NCBI GenBank assembly: GCA_951813615.1
Contig: OX638377.1
Location: 2,728,001 to 2,792,000 of the forward strand
Reading direction: 5' to 3'
Length of the DNA stretch: 64,000 nt
DNA from: an uncultured Latescibacterota bacterium
GTDB taxonomy: Bacteria > Latescibacterota > UBA2968 > UBA8231
The notes below the pieces were generated by a model. That model did no database searches. It saw only the letters and a list, made by a program, of their open reading frames with translations, and had not been told where the DNA came from. Below are positions 27,164 to 36,411 of this stretch, in pieces. The stretch's first letter is position 1. The number at the start of each line of letters is the position of its first letter. A program made the translations under genes and the position numbers.

Positions 27164-28270
27164 TCAGCAAACTGCGGTCAAAACCTCGCTCACCCGCTGT
27201 GCCACGATGTCTTCCTCGCCAAGCTCCATCATATAGGGATTGATACCAAAGCCGCTCTCGTGGGCGGCGATCTCGATTCGCGGTTGGCCGACCGATAGTT
27301 GGCGCGCCAACTCTTGGCCGCTGAGGGCTAGCTTTTCTCGATCCCAGCGCACTGCCAAGTTTGGCGTGACATTCGAGCGCCCGGGCTGGATAACTTGCGT
27401 CGTCACCGAGGGAAACGGCTCCACCGCCGCTGCTATCACGGCCAAGCGCCGCTCCCACTCCCGCCACTCGGCCGCGTGGTCGCGCACCACCCACTGCTCC
27501 ACCGCAGCCAACAGCCCCATGATTTCTTCCTTGCCCGCCTTCATCGGCCTCCCCAGCGCGTGATGTGGTGCTCCATTGAGGAAGGCCGCTTGCAACAGCT
27601 CCTTGCGCCCCAAGACCAAGCCCGACGCTTGCGGCCCGCGCAGGCATTTGCCGCCCGAATAGGCCACCGCATCAACGCCCTGCTCCAGATACCAATTGGG
27701 CACGTCCGGCCGCTCGGCCGCGGCATCGACAAACGTCGGCACGCCGTGCCGCCGCCCAGCCGCTGCCATGTCTGCCACCGAGATCGGTCCCCGCTCGGCC
27801 GCATCGCCAAACACCAACAGCATGGCCGTACGGTCCGACAAGGCCGCGTCGAGTTCGGCAAGCGTCTCGACCTCGATCATCTCGACGCCGACCATGCGCA
27901 CGGCATGATCGTAGCCGTGGCGATGACTCGGCTGGACGATGACTTGGTTTTTCATGCCCGTAGTGTCGGGCAACCGCGCCATTTTCTCTCGATCCGTGCC
28001 GGCCACGCAAGCAGCCGTAACTTGGCACAATGCCGCAGCGCAACCATTGGTAATCAGTCCCCACTCGCATTGCATTAGCTCGCCGATGCGCGTTCCAACG
28101 GCCTCCATTAGTTCGTCGAGGTGGACGTATTGCTTGGAGGCCTCGACTATGGCCTGCCGCACCTCGGGCAAGATCAGCGAGCCGCTGATGATTGTATAGG
28201 TCCCCTGGCAGTTGATCAGGGGACGCACGCCGAGGCTTTCGTAAGTTGGATATGCTAGTTGGCCGCTCAT
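27164..28270 (-). CDS. SelA-like PLP-dependent enzyme
   Basis: 368 residues. Fold-type I PLP enzyme of the group that includes selenocysteine synthase SelA and D-glucosaminate-6-phosphate ammonia-lyase. Signatures are LGVRPLINCQGTYTIISGSL (N-terminal), GLITNGCAAALCQVTAACVAG (cofactor phosphate loop) and the PLP lysine in YSGGKCLRGPQASGLVLG. Members lacking a nearby selB or tRNA-Sec act on amino sugars or amino acids rather than in selenocysteine synthesis, and neither is present here. GAAAGG precedes the ATG. A second PLP enzyme lies just upstream on the same strand, but a long palindrome separates the two. Confidence 0.72.
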   Translation of the reverse strand: MSGQLAYPTYESLGVRPLINCQGTYTIISGSLILPEVRQAIVEASKQYVHLDELMEAVGTRIGELMQCEWGLITNGCAAALCQVTAACVAGTDREKMARLPDTTGMKNQVIVQPSHRHGYDHAVRMVGVEMIEVETLAELDAALSDRTAMLLVFGDAAERGPISVADMAAAGRRHGVPTFVDAAAERPDVPNWYLEQGVDAVAYSGGKCLRGPQASGLVLGRKELLQAAFLNGAPHHALGRPMKAGKEEIMGLLAAVEQWVVRDHAAEWREWERRLAVIAAAVEPFPSVTTQVIQPGRSNVTPNLAVRWDREKLALSGQELARQLSVGQPRIEIAAHESGFGINPYMMELGEEDIVAQRVSEVLTAVC

Positions 28271-28316
28271 GAGTAGCCTTTCTCCAAAAACGCCATTAGA
28301 TCAATCTATCTACGCT

Positions 28317-28349
28317 GAGTAGGGGGCGGTTTCAAACCGCCCCCTACTC
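28317..28349. repeat. perfect 16-bp inverted repeat
   Basis: Arms GAGTAGGGGGCGGTTT and its exact complement flank a single C. The right arm overlaps the stop codon of the class V aminotransferase gene. There is no T-run on either strand, so simple intrinsic termination is unlikely. The G-run/C-run form resembles extragenic palindromes dispersed in some genomes. Only this copy is seen in the window. Confidence 0.75.
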
Positions 28350-29571
28350 AAAACAAATCGTCCGCATAGCCCGCCAAATAATACTCCAGCGCCGCCATAC
28401 CCGCGCTAGTATCCACACTGGCCCCCTCGCGGGCAAGGGCACCGCCCAAGGCGTGCAACACGCGGAACAGGTGGGGTGCTCGGCATTGCTCGCCCATCTG
28501 GCCGATACGCACGATGTCGAGGCCAAAGGCCCCGGAGATTTCGACGTGGAAGCGGTTCGACATATCGGCGCGCACCCGGGCACTATCCACCCCTGCAGGC
28601 ACTTGGATTGCCACCACTGAGTTAAGGCGAATGCGACGCGGCGCGGCCAGCACCAGTCCCATCTTCTCGATGCCAGCTTGCAGCGCCAGCGACGAGTGCC
28701 GATGCCGCGCAAAGCGACGCTCCAGGGTCTCTTCGCAGACCAGCCGCAGGGCCTCGTGCAGGGCTAACAGCCCCGAGACCGGTGCCGTGTAGTGGTACTG
28801 GTGTTGCTGCCAAAAGTTTTCTGCCCGCAGTGCGTCCAAACACCAGTGCGGCTTGGGGCCGGGATGCTGTTGCACCTGCTCCCAAGCCGCATCGGAAAAG
28901 GCGATTAGCGCCACGCCCGGTAGCGACGACAGGCCCTTCTGGCTACCCGTGATAACCACGTCAACGCCCCAAGCGTCCTTTTCCAATGGCATGGTGCTCA
29001 AGGTGCAGACCGCATCGACGACTGCCAGCGCCCCGTGCTCGCAGCACAAGCGGGCAATCGCCGGTAGCTCGGTCGTGCAGACGCCGCTAGAGGTCTCGCC
29101 CTGCACCATCGTCACCACGTCGTAATGCTGACTCTTGAGGCGCTCGGCAACGCGCTCGGCACCGAGGGCTTGCCCTTCCGGCACGGCCAGCACGTCGACC
29201 TCCGCCCCCACGCCGGTCGCCATCTCGGCAAAGCGCCCACTAAACCAACCGTTTTGCAGCACCAAGACGCGGCGGCCCGGCCACAGCAAATTGCCCATCG
29301 CCATCTCCATGGCCGCCGAAGCAGGCCCCCCAACTCCCAAGATGTGCTTATCAGCCGTCTGAAAGGCATAACCAGCCAACTGCTTGATGTGTTCGACTAG
29401 CCGATCCATCGTCGGCCCCAAGTGGTTGATAACCATGCCACCCGCGCGTGCGATCTCCGTTGCCACCGGCACCGGGCCGGCTCCCATCAACAGCAGCGGC
29501 TCGGCTGGAAGGAGCTGGTCCAGCGGAGGCAACTCGGGGGGCTCTATGCCATGCGACTCTACATTCCCCAT
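28348..29571 (-). CDS. class V aminotransferase (alanine-glyoxylate/serine-pyruvate type)
   Basis: About 407 residues. PLP enzyme with LLLMGAGPVPVATEI at the N-terminus (usually LLxGPGPxxV), GVGGPASAAMEMAMGNLLWP around the cofactor phosphate and the PLP lysine in VVITGSQKGLSSLPGVALIA. The serine-pyruvate/alanine-glyoxylate aminotransferase branch fits best; it transfers an amino group between alanine or serine and glyoxylate. ATG 29571 has AGGA upstream, and the previous gene (lpdA) ends 12 bases before. The stop lies in the long palindrome. Confidence 0.82.
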   Translation of the reverse strand: MGNVESHGIEPPELPPLDQLLPAEPLLLMGAGPVPVATEIARAGGMVINHLGPTMDRLVEHIKQLAGYAFQTADKHILGVGGPASAAMEMAMGNLLWPGRRVLVLQNGWFSGRFAEMATGVGAEVDVLAVPEGQALGAERVAERLKSQHYDVVTMVQGETSSGVCTTELPAIARLCCEHGALAVVDAVCTLSTMPLEKDAWGVDVVITGSQKGLSSLPGVALIAFSDAAWEQVQQHPGPKPHWCLDALRAENFWQQHQYHYTAPVSGLLALHEALRLVCEETLERRFARHRHSSLALQAGIEKMGLVLAAPRRIRLNSVVAIQVPAGVDSARVRADMSNRFHVEISGAFGLDIVRIGQMGEQCRAPHLFRVLHALGGALAREGASVDTSAGMAALEYYLAGYADDLF

Positions 29572-29582
29572 TACCAAAATTC

Positions 29583-30977
29583 CTAGTAGTTAATCGCCTC
29601 GCCAAAAGCCTGTCCAGCCGCTTCCATCACAGCCTCGGATAGCGTCGGATGAGCGTGCATGGTAGCCAAAAGCTCTTCATACGTGGCTTCGAGCCGGAGC
29701 GCCAGCGTCAATTCGGCGATCAACTCCGTGGCCTCAGCTCCCAGAATAGCCCCGCCCAACAACTCGCCGTAGCGCGAATCAAAAATCAGCTTGACCAAGC
29801 CCTCGGTTTCCCCAGCCGCTTGCCCCTTCCCACTGGCCGCAAACGGAAAGCGCCCGATCTTGACGTCGTATCCGGCTTCGCGCGCTTGGCTTTCGCTCAG
29901 GCCGACGCTGGCCACTTGCGGATGGCAATATATGCAGTTGGGTACTTGGGTCGGGTTTATGGTAGGCCGGTCGCGGCCAGCGATAAATTCGACGGCCGCA
30001 ATCCCCTCCTGTGTGGCCGCGTGTGCCAACAGCGGCGGACCGGCCACGTCGCCAATCGCGTAGATGCCCTTGGCACTGGTCTGCATCCGCTCATCAACCA
30101 CAATTGCGCCGTCGCGGGTGCGGATGCCCAGCGCTTCCAGTCCCAGTCCCTCGATATTGCCTTGTATCCCAGTGGCAACCAGCACTCGCTCCACTCTCCG
30201 CGTCTGCTGCTCCTCGCCGACTCGGTAGCGCAACGCGACCGCGCGCTTTTGCTTTTTAACCTCCTCAACCCGTGCTTCAGTCACTACCTCGATTCCCTGC
30301 TGTGTCAAGCTCTCGGCCAGCCCCGCGGCGATCTCTTCGTCTTCGCGCGGCAAGACCTGGGGCAGGGCTTCCAACAGCAGCACCTTGCTGCCAAAGGCGC
30401 GATAGAAATAGGCAAATTCTACGCCGATGGCTCCGGCTCCGATGATGGCGAGGGAGGCGGGCTGCTTGGCGACGACCATGGCCTCGCGGCTGGCGATGAT
30501 CCGCTCGCCGTCGAATTCTACGCCCGGAATGGATTTGGGGCGGGCACCAGTAGCCAGCACCACGTGTGCGGCCTCCAGCTCGGCCACGACCTCGCCCTCG
30601 GCATCCTCGACCGCGACTTGGCGGCTAGGCGTTAACCGGCCCCTGCCGGCGAACACCTCGACTTGGTTTTTCTGCATCAGGTAAGCCACGCCTTTGGACA
30701 ACTGCGCGGCGACTTGGCGACTCCGGCCAATGACCGCATCCCAATCCACCGAAGGCTTCTCGACGCGCAAGCCGAATTCGTCGGCGCGCAAGAAAAGCTG
30801 GTACACTTCGGCTTGCTTGAGCAGGGCCTTGGTGGGAATGCAGCCCCAATTGAGACAGGTGCCGCCCAACTCGGCGTCTTCGATCAGCGCGGTTTTCAAC
30901 CCCAACTGCCGCGCGCGGATGGCGGCTGAATACCCACCTGGGCCGCCGCCGATAACTGCCACATCATACGCTGCCAT
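29583..30977 (-). CDS. lpdA: dihydrolipoyl dehydrogenase
   Basis: 464 residues, standard length. FAD-binding VAVIGGGPGGYSAAIRA (7-23), the redox disulfide in GGTCLNWGCIPTK (Cys41, Cys46), an NAD-binding loop AIIGAGAIGVEFAYFYRAFG and the C-terminal dimer motif HAHPTLSEA with the catalytic His are all present. It reoxidises the lipoamide of 2-oxoacid dehydrogenase or glycine-cleavage complexes. No E1, E2 or GcvH gene is in the window, so the partner complex is encoded elsewhere. Upstream of the ATG at 30977 there is only a weak GAGAG ribosome site. Confidence 0.93.
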   Translation of the reverse strand: MAAYDVAVIGGGPGGYSAAIRARQLGLKTALIEDAELGGTCLNWGCIPTKALLKQAEVYQLFLRADEFGLRVEKPSVDWDAVIGRSRQVAAQLSKGVAYLMQKNQVEVFAGRGRLTPSRQVAVEDAEGEVVAELEAAHVVLATGARPKSIPGVEFDGERIIASREAMVVAKQPASLAIIGAGAIGVEFAYFYRAFGSKVLLLEALPQVLPREDEEIAAGLAESLTQQGIEVVTEARVEEVKKQKRAVALRYRVGEEQQTRRVERVLVATGIQGNIEGLGLEALGIRTRDGAIVVDERMQTSAKGIYAIGDVAGPPLLAHAATQEGIAAVEFIAGRDRPTINPTQVPNCIYCHPQVASVGLSESQAREAGYDVKIGRFPFAASGKGQAAGETEGLVKLIFDSRYGELLGGAILGAEATELIAELTLALRLEATYEELLATMHAHPTLSEAVMEAAGQAFGEAINY

Positions 30978-31150
30978 ATTGCATTTTCTCTCTAAGGTTC
31001 AGCTAAGGGAAGCCCCTAATCTAAAGGCAATTATTTTGAACACAAATAGGACCTAGCAGAGCACCATGCATACCCGCCTCGATTGCCCTCACTCGCGTCA
31101 TGTTTTATTGTAGCCAAACTAGCGGCTCACTTTAAATAAAGGCAATCCCT

Positions 31151-31627
31151 GTGCTACAACAGCAGTCCAATTCCGCGCAAACCGTGACCATTTTCACCGA
31201 CGGTGCATGCTCGTTCAATCCGGGGCCAGGCGGCTGGGCAGCGCGGCTGCTCTACGGCGATGGCCGCGTCGTGGAGCTAGGCGGCTTTGTCCCGGAGACG
31301 ACCAACAACCGCATGGAGCTACAAGCGGCCATCGAAGGTCTCAAAGCCGCCCCGTCCGACGTCAATATCACGCTCGTCACGGATAGCGAGTACCTGCGCA
31401 AGGGCATTACCGAGTGGATTCACGGCTGGAAAAGGCGAGGCTGGCGCACCGCGGCCAAAAAGCCCGTACTCAACCAAGACCTGTGGCGCACCCTGGACCA
31501 ACTCAATACGCCCACCATCCAGTGGCAGTACACCCGAGGCCACGCCGGCGATCCAGACAACGAACGCTGTGACCAGATTGCCCAAGCATTTTCGCGCGGG
31601 GAGACCCCCGACCTAAACAACGCTTGA
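31151..31627 (+). CDS. rnhA: ribonuclease HI
   Basis: 158 residues, GTG start. Catalytic residues are visible as Asp17 (FTDGACSFNPGPGGW), Glu56 (NNRMELQAAI), Asp78 (LVTDSEYL) and the late His131/Asp141 (RGHAGDPDNERCDQ). The enzyme cleaves RNA in RNA-DNA hybrids. A basic handle segment (GWKRRGWRTAAKKP) is present, as in E. coli RNase HI. The stop overlaps the open frame of the next gene, but that gene's own ATG lies 30 bases downstream. Confidence 0.94.
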   Translation: MLQQQSNSAQTVTIFTDGACSFNPGPGGWAARLLYGDGRVVELGGFVPETTNNRMELQAAIEGLKAAPSDVNITLVTDSEYLRKGITEWIHGWKRRGWRTAAKKPVLNQDLWRTLDQLNTPTIQWQYTRGHAGDPDNERCDQIAQAFSRGETPDLNNA

Positions 31628-31656
31628 CCCGACCACCAAAGTCGAAAGGATCGACC

Positions 31657-32427
31657 ATGCTCTACAGTCTGCTTTTCGCTCTCGCCCTCGCTGGCTCCGC
31701 CAGCACCCAAGAGTCCGCCCGCTTCCAAGCCATGCCTGATGAGCTACCCACCTACCAAGTCCTCCGCACCGATCAGGGAATCCAAGTCGATGGCCGCCTC
31801 AACGAGGCCGACTGGCAGCGCGCCGCACCCATCGCCTTTGTAATGCCTTGGAGCGACCTCGAAAAAGAAGAACCGCAATCCACGACCGCCCGCTTGCTCT
31901 GGGACGATGACAACCTCTACATCATCTACGAGTGCGTCGACCCGTACCTGCATTCAGAAGTAACCGAGCACGATGGAGCAGTGTACCAAGAGGACGCGGT
32001 CGAAATTTTCGCCACCCCCAACATGGAAGTTCCCGGCAACTACTATGGCTATGAGATGAACATCAACGGGACACTGCTCGACTACATCGCCTTCCGCGGC
32101 GGCAAGGAGCGCACCAAGGCCATTCACCCGTCCTGGCAGAGCGAAGGCGTCGTCATTGCCACGACCTACGACGGCACCCTCAACGATCACTCGGATACCG
32201 ACCAAAGCTGGATTCTCGAAATCTCCATTCCCCACGATAACTTCCGCCACTTGGGTGGACAAATCCCGCCCCAAGACGGCGACCAATGGCGCACCGGACT
32301 CAACCGCACCAAGGGCTACCAAGGCCAATTTGGACTGTGGTCCGATACCGGCACGCCCAAGGCCGACTTCCACCGCGCCAACCGGTTCGGCATCCTCACC
32401 TTTTCAACCGCCGTCGTCGGTCGCTGA
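31657..32427 (+). CDS. secreted CBM9-like (DOMON-type) carbohydrate-binding protein
   Basis: About 256 residues from ATG 31657, which has AAAGGA upstream. A signal peptide MLYSLLFALALAGSAST is followed by one CBM9-like beta-sandwich. It has IQVDGRLNEADWQRAAPI, TTARLLWDDDNLYIIYECVD and, near the end, EISIPHDNFRHLG, all common in CBM9/DUF1083 domains. No catalytic domain is attached, so the protein probably binds a sugar or haem-like ligand outside the cytoplasm. Confidence 0.75.
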   Translation: MLYSLLFALALAGSASTQESARFQAMPDELPTYQVLRTDQGIQVDGRLNEADWQRAAPIAFVMPWSDLEKEEPQSTTARLLWDDDNLYIIYECVDPYLHSEVTEHDGAVYQEDAVEIFATPNMEVPGNYYGYEMNINGTLLDYIAFRGGKERTKAIHPSWQSEGVVIATTYDGTLNDHSDTDQSWILEISIPHDNFRHLGGQIPPQDGDQWRTGLNRTKGYQGQFGLWSDTGTPKADFHRANRFGILTFSTAVVGR

Positions 32428-32492
32428 AAGGCTGCTGGTCGGGTACTGGTCTGGTCGTATTACGTCGGAATTGTCGCGGACAGCGCTTGAAA

Positions 32493-33104
32493 CTAAGGTT
32501 CAACACCGAAGAGAATAAGCGGAACAGCAGGAACGCCGCGCCCCTGCCGCAAGACGTTCGTTAGGTCGCGTTCGTAGTAGGGAACGCCTGAAGACATCTC
32601 CCTTTCTAGGGACTTCATAGGCAGAATCTCAATGCCCAAATCTATGATGTTAGAGACAAAGAAAGCGAGATGTTTCACAAATAGGTCGTGGGCCACAAAC
32701 GCGTACTTCCCGAACTGCACTTCGACCACTACGCGTTCTTTTACGAAATCTGATTGATTGTAGGAATAAATCGGCTCAAGTCCTGCTTCGACAATGCGTT
32801 GCTTCTGTTCATTGGGAGGGAGGCCAATGATCCCCCGGACCACCTGCTCGTCCTTCGTCACCCAAAATTCCGCCCGCCGTTCCTCCCAACCGCGCTTTCC
32901 CAATTCGTCTTTGAACCGATGGTTCATATCCACAGGCGAAAAGAGCAATCGCCCCTCTTTCGTTTTCTCTTTAGATCGTTTAGTGCGACACGAGTCCGCA
33001 TCCACGCTATCTATGACTTCATGGATTTCTTCCCAGAGTTTTGGGTGCCGGAAGCGCAAAAACTCCTCACCATTCAGGTGGGAGTAATAGGCCGCGACCT
33101 TCAT
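32493..33104 (-). CDS. BglII/BstYI-family type II restriction endonuclease
   Basis: About 203 residues from ATG 33104, two bases after the methyltransferase stop. Blocks such as AYYSHLNGEEF, DADSCRTKRSKEKTKEG, SYNQSDFVKERVVVEVQFGK, FVAHDLFVKHLAFFVS, EILPMKSLEREMSSG and RQGRGVPAVPL match what I recall of BstYI, which also has about 203 residues, and more distantly BglII. The core E-V-Q with upstream Asp/Asn is the active-site region. By homology the site is predicted to be R^GATCY (BstYI type) rather than the narrower AGATCT; this needs testing. It is the partner of the adjacent methyltransferase. Confidence 0.85.
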   Translation of the reverse strand: MKVAAYYSHLNGEEFLRFRHPKLWEEIHEVIDSVDADSCRTKRSKEKTKEGRLLFSPVDMNHRFKDELGKRGWEERRAEFWVTKDEQVVRGIIGLPPNEQKQRIVEAGLEPIYSYNQSDFVKERVVVEVQFGKYAFVAHDLFVKHLAFFVSNIIDLGIEILPMKSLEREMSSGVPYYERDLTNVLRQGRGVPAVPLILFGVEP

Positions 33105-33106
33105 CT

Positions 33107-34003
33107 TTAGTGCCCGCCATTGGGTTTTGTCGGGTCGTACACGGGCTTCCCCATGGGGCGAGTTCGCAGCGTCCCATGCGCAAGGGCCTGCACTCGTTGC
33201 CATGCGATGTCCACGTACGCTTGCTCAATATCGCAGCCGTATCCGACGCGACCGTGAAGCAGTGCGGCAATGACCGAAGAGCCAACGCCCATGTACGGAT
33301 CGAACACGCAATCGCCCTCATCGGTCAGCGCGAGCACGAGCCGTTCGACCAGTTCTACGGGGAATTGACAGGGATGGATGGTCTTCTCGACGTGATTGCT
33401 CTTAACGTTTGGAAAGATCCACACGTCGCCGGGGTTTTTCCCCTTTGGATTGCCAGACAATTTGCCGGCATTCGGCCCCTTGAAATGTCGCTTATTGGGG
33501 TACTTCGACGGGACGCGGACTGCATCCAAATTGAACGTGTAGGTATCGCTTTTCGTCCACCAATTGATCGTCTCGTAGCGCCCCGAAAGCCTCTTGGAGC
33601 AGTGTAGGCCATGCTCAAAGTGCCAGACGATGCGGTTTCGGAGCTTAAATCCATGCGACTTGAATACCGGATACAAAACCACATCGAGCGGCACGATCTC
33701 ACCTTGATCCACGTAGTTACCTGTCTGCCAACAAATTGATCCCGCTGGCTCTAGCAAGCGGGCACATGCTTCAACTACGGCTTCTTGCTGGCGGACATAC
33801 GCCTCTAGGGGTGCCTTCTTCTCGTAGTCCTTGCCAATGTTATAGGGCGGCGACGTGACGATCAGCTTCATGGATTCGTCAGCCAAACCCTCCATGAAAC
33901 GCAGATTGTCTTCGCAAGCCATGTGCGGAGCCGTTCCCTTGAGCCGTGCTTTCGCCTGTTGCTCCGGCATCTCGCTGTTTGGCGGGAACAAGCCGAGAGT
34001 CAT
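33107..34003 (-). CDS. type II DNA methyltransferase (SPPY class), RM partner
   Basis: About 298 residues; ATG 34003 has AAGGAGG upstream. The catalytic motif is TSPPYNIGKDYE (motif IV), with the AdoMet-binding motif I FDPYMGVGSSVIAALLHGR near the C-terminus, so the order is IV before I (beta class). SPPY is typical of N4-cytosine methyltransferases, which fits protection of a GATC-centred site by cytosine N4 methylation; N6-adenine remains possible. The target-recognition region lies between, around residues 120-210. The restriction gene follows after two bases. Confidence 0.88.
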   Translation of the reverse strand: MTLGLFPPNSEMPEQQAKARLKGTAPHMACEDNLRFMEGLADESMKLIVTSPPYNIGKDYEKKAPLEAYVRQQEAVVEACARLLEPAGSICWQTGNYVDQGEIVPLDVVLYPVFKSHGFKLRNRIVWHFEHGLHCSKRLSGRYETINWWTKSDTYTFNLDAVRVPSKYPNKRHFKGPNAGKLSGNPKGKNPGDVWIFPNVKSNHVEKTIHPCQFPVELVERLVLALTDEGDCVFDPYMGVGSSVIAALLHGRVGYGCDIEQAYVDIAWQRVQALAHGTLRTRPMGKPVYDPTKPNGGH

Positions 34004-34058
34004 TACAGTATCCTCCTTAGTGTGCTGCCCCTTGGCAAGAGTCTCCATCGCGCCCTCT

Positions 34059-35741
34059 CTACTCCCCAAACAACGCCGCTACATCCCGCTCCACCTTTTC
34101 CCGCCGCTCCTCGGCTGGCAGGTCGTCCATACAGCCCATCGCGCTGTAGAACTGGGCATCGTAGTCACGGGTCTTGATCACCACCGGCATGGGGACGGCG
34201 TGACCGATGATCAGGGCCTGCTGCTTGGAGTCGAGGCTGGCCAGCACGCTGCGCAGCCCTTCAGTGCCACTGACGCCGGTGAGTACCGCTTGAATGTCCT
34301 TTTCGTCGTTGAGCAGGGCCGTGATGCGCGTGCCGATCTGCGAGAGTACCTCGTCGTCAATGCTCGACGGTCGCTGATCGACAACCAACAGTGAGACATA
34401 GTACTTGCGCATCTCGCGGGCAATGGTGCCGAAGATGGTCTGCTTGGCCGCCATGGGGTTGAGGAACTTGTGCGCCTCCTCAATGGTGATCATGAGTTGA
34501 CGCGGCTGGTCTTCGGCGCGTTGGGTGGCGTAGAAGCGCTCGCTTTTTTTAACGTACATCTCGTGGATGCGCCGCGCGATGATATTGGCCACCAGCAAGT
34601 AGCACAGCATACTCGTCTGCTGGCCAAACTCCAGCACCACGTTGATCCCCTTATCGAGGTATTCCATGATGCGGTCCACCACGTCGCCGTCCCGTAGCTT
34701 GGAAACCATAAAGGGAAAGTTTTCCAGCCGTTTGAGCTTGCGATGCAGAGCCACTAAAGACCCGGCGTGCGCGCCGATTTCGCGGGCAAATTCCTCCACG
34801 TCCGGGCCTTCCAACTTCAAGAGCGTACTCAGCCAGCGCTCCTTGTAAATCGCGTACACCAAGTAGGCCGACTCCACGGCCGTGGGGTTGAGCTTCAACT
34901 CGTCTTGCAGCGGGGCGATGTCTTCGACGGTGATCTGGTCGTAGGAGATATAGACCTCGTGATCCGGCTGCACGCCGCGGGCGCGGGTCGATTGCGGATC
35001 TAAGGAAAAGATCGCTACCCGCTCACCGAAAAGCTGCTTGAGACCCTTGACGAACGTCGTAGAGGAGCCGTTTTCCTTCATCGCCTTGAACCCGTACTCG
35101 TTGTGCATGTCGAAGATCAGGTTGACGGCCTTGTCGTAGTGAATCAGCCCGCACAGCGCCAGCCGCGTCAGGAAGGACTTGCCCGTACCCGTCTTGCCGA
35201 AAATGCCGTTGGAGCGCTCGGCAAAGCGAATCATGTCGAGGCAGACTTGCGTGTCCATGTCGAGCGGGTTGCCGATGCTGAAGTAGCGACCCTCGGCATC
35301 GCCCTCAGAGCCGAAAATTTTGGCCACGTCGTCGGCCATGGCCTCTTGGACTTCGGAGAAGTGGCTCGGAATGGCCTTGACCGGGCGCGGGCCTTCATCG
35401 GCTGCCGCGTCTTTGGGCATCATCAGCATGGGCCGCAGCGAGACGATGTTGTACGTGCTGGTGCCGGCGAGCACTTGGCGCAGGAGCGCGTCTTCTTGGC
35501 CCGGCGGATGCAGGAGAATTTCTTGGTTGTTGGCGTCGAGGCGCATGTCGGTGACCATGGAGAAGAAGTCGTTTTTGTCGCCTTCGATGACCACGAACTT
35601 GCCGGCCTTCATGTCCTCGACATTCTGCTCGGGGTCCAGCTTCATCTCCAGCCCCTCGACCAGCGAGCCTTTGGTAATAACCCCGATTTGCTTGCCGCGA
35701 CCGGCGGCGGCTGGTACTCCGTTGCGCGCACGTTTTGCCAT
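34059..35741 (-). CDS. herA: HerA-type DNA translocase/helicase (HAS barrel + FtsK/HerA ATPase)
   Basis: About 560 residues from ATG 35741. An N-terminal beta-barrel (about 15-110: GKQIGVITKGSLVEGLEMKL onward) is the HAS-barrel typical of HerA. The ATPase core has Walker A GKTGTGKS (182-189), Walker B with MITIEEAHKFLNP (EEAH at 421-424) and a late arginine-rich segment. HerA forms a hexameric ring that loads on DNA ends and works with the nuclease NurA, whose gene lies two genes upstream here. The ATG is two bases after the stop of the small HAS-barrel-like gene. The RM system begins 56 bases downstream. Confidence 0.88.
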   Translation of the reverse strand: MAKRARNGVPAAAGRGKQIGVITKGSLVEGLEMKLDPEQNVEDMKAGKFVVIEGDKNDFFSMVTDMRLDANNQEILLHPPGQEDALLRQVLAGTSTYNIVSLRPMLMMPKDAAADEGPRPVKAIPSHFSEVQEAMADDVAKIFGSEGDAEGRYFSIGNPLDMDTQVCLDMIRFAERSNGIFGKTGTGKSFLTRLALCGLIHYDKAVNLIFDMHNEYGFKAMKENGSSTTFVKGLKQLFGERVAIFSLDPQSTRARGVQPDHEVYISYDQITVEDIAPLQDELKLNPTAVESAYLVYAIYKERWLSTLLKLEGPDVEEFAREIGAHAGSLVALHRKLKRLENFPFMVSKLRDGDVVDRIMEYLDKGINVVLEFGQQTSMLCYLLVANIIARRIHEMYVKKSERFYATQRAEDQPRQLMITIEEAHKFLNPMAAKQTIFGTIAREMRKYYVSLLVVDQRPSSIDDEVLSQIGTRITALLNDEKDIQAVLTGVSGTEGLRSVLASLDSKQQALIIGHAVPMPVVIKTRDYDAQFYSAMGCMDDLPAEERREKVERDVAALFGE

Positions 35742-35743
35742 CG

Positions 35744-36400
35744 TTAGTTGACCACCCGTCGGATAATCGAGCTGAGCCGGTCGTAGTCGTCGCTGAGGAG
35801 CCGCGATAGCTCCTTGCCCATCTGCACCAGATAGGACGGCGCGTGCGCATGGGCGCGCACCGTGTGGCGCAACACCGCGATTACCAGCTCGTCGGTGGGT
35901 ATTTTGGACGTGTTGAGAATGCTGCGCAGATAGTCGTCGCTGCGAGTGAAGGCCCGCACTTGCTCGTCTGAGCACAAGTACGCAAAGCTGTGGATGCGCG
36001 CCGGCTGCGGCGGCAGGACTTGCACGGACTCGTCGCCGTCCAAGTAGCCGATGACGAGCGCTTGGAACTCCGTGCGCAACAGCTCGAAAATTTGCGGCTG
36101 CTCTAGGCGCAGTTCCTCTTCGGTCTTGCCGTAGGCCGTGGGCCGGCGGTTCGGCTCGATGGAGTGCGTAAAGACGTTGAACACAATGCCGACCACCGGC
36201 ATATCGGCTTCCACGCGGATGAATTGACCAAAAGAGGGGGCGCCGTGTAGCTCCCGCGCTTGGGCGATCAACTCGGTGGTGCTGCTCTCGACCACTTCGC
36301 CCACGTGAGTCCGCTCGTCCTCAGTGTCGCCGGGCAGCGGCAGAGTCTCGGACCGAAAGCGGCTCAGCGGACTTTGCTCGCGCTCTTTGATAGTCTCCAC
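35744..36400 (-). CDS. HAS-barrel-like protein between NurA and HerA
   Basis: 218 residues. The region FGQFIRVEADMPVVGIVFNV, preceded by GEVVESSTTELIAQARELHG, looks like a single HAS-barrel domain as found at the HerA N-terminus. The C-terminal half (residues ~110-218) is helical, with no ATPase motif. It sits 11 bases after NurA and two bases before HerA, so the three are surely co-translated. It may act as an extra ring or adaptor component of the HerA-NurA machine; that role is inference. Confidence 0.65.
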   Translation of the reverse strand: METIKEREQSPLSRFRSETLPLPGDTEDERTHVGEVVESSTTELIAQARELHGAPSFGQFIRVEADMPVVGIVFNVFTHSIEPNRRPTAYGKTEEELRLEQPQIFELLRTEFQALVIGYLDGDESVQVLPPQPARIHSFAYLCSDEQVRAFTRSDDYLRSILNTSKIPTDELVIAVLRHTVRAHAHAPSYLVQMGKELSRLLSDDYDRLSSIIRRVVN

Positions 36401-36411
36401 AGTGGCCTCCC

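Noticed and set aside
27164..28270. Selenocysteine synthase (SelA) proper
   Set aside because: No selB, selenophosphate synthetase or tRNA-Sec nearby, and the protein is shorter than SelA; the SelA-like PLP enzyme label is safer.
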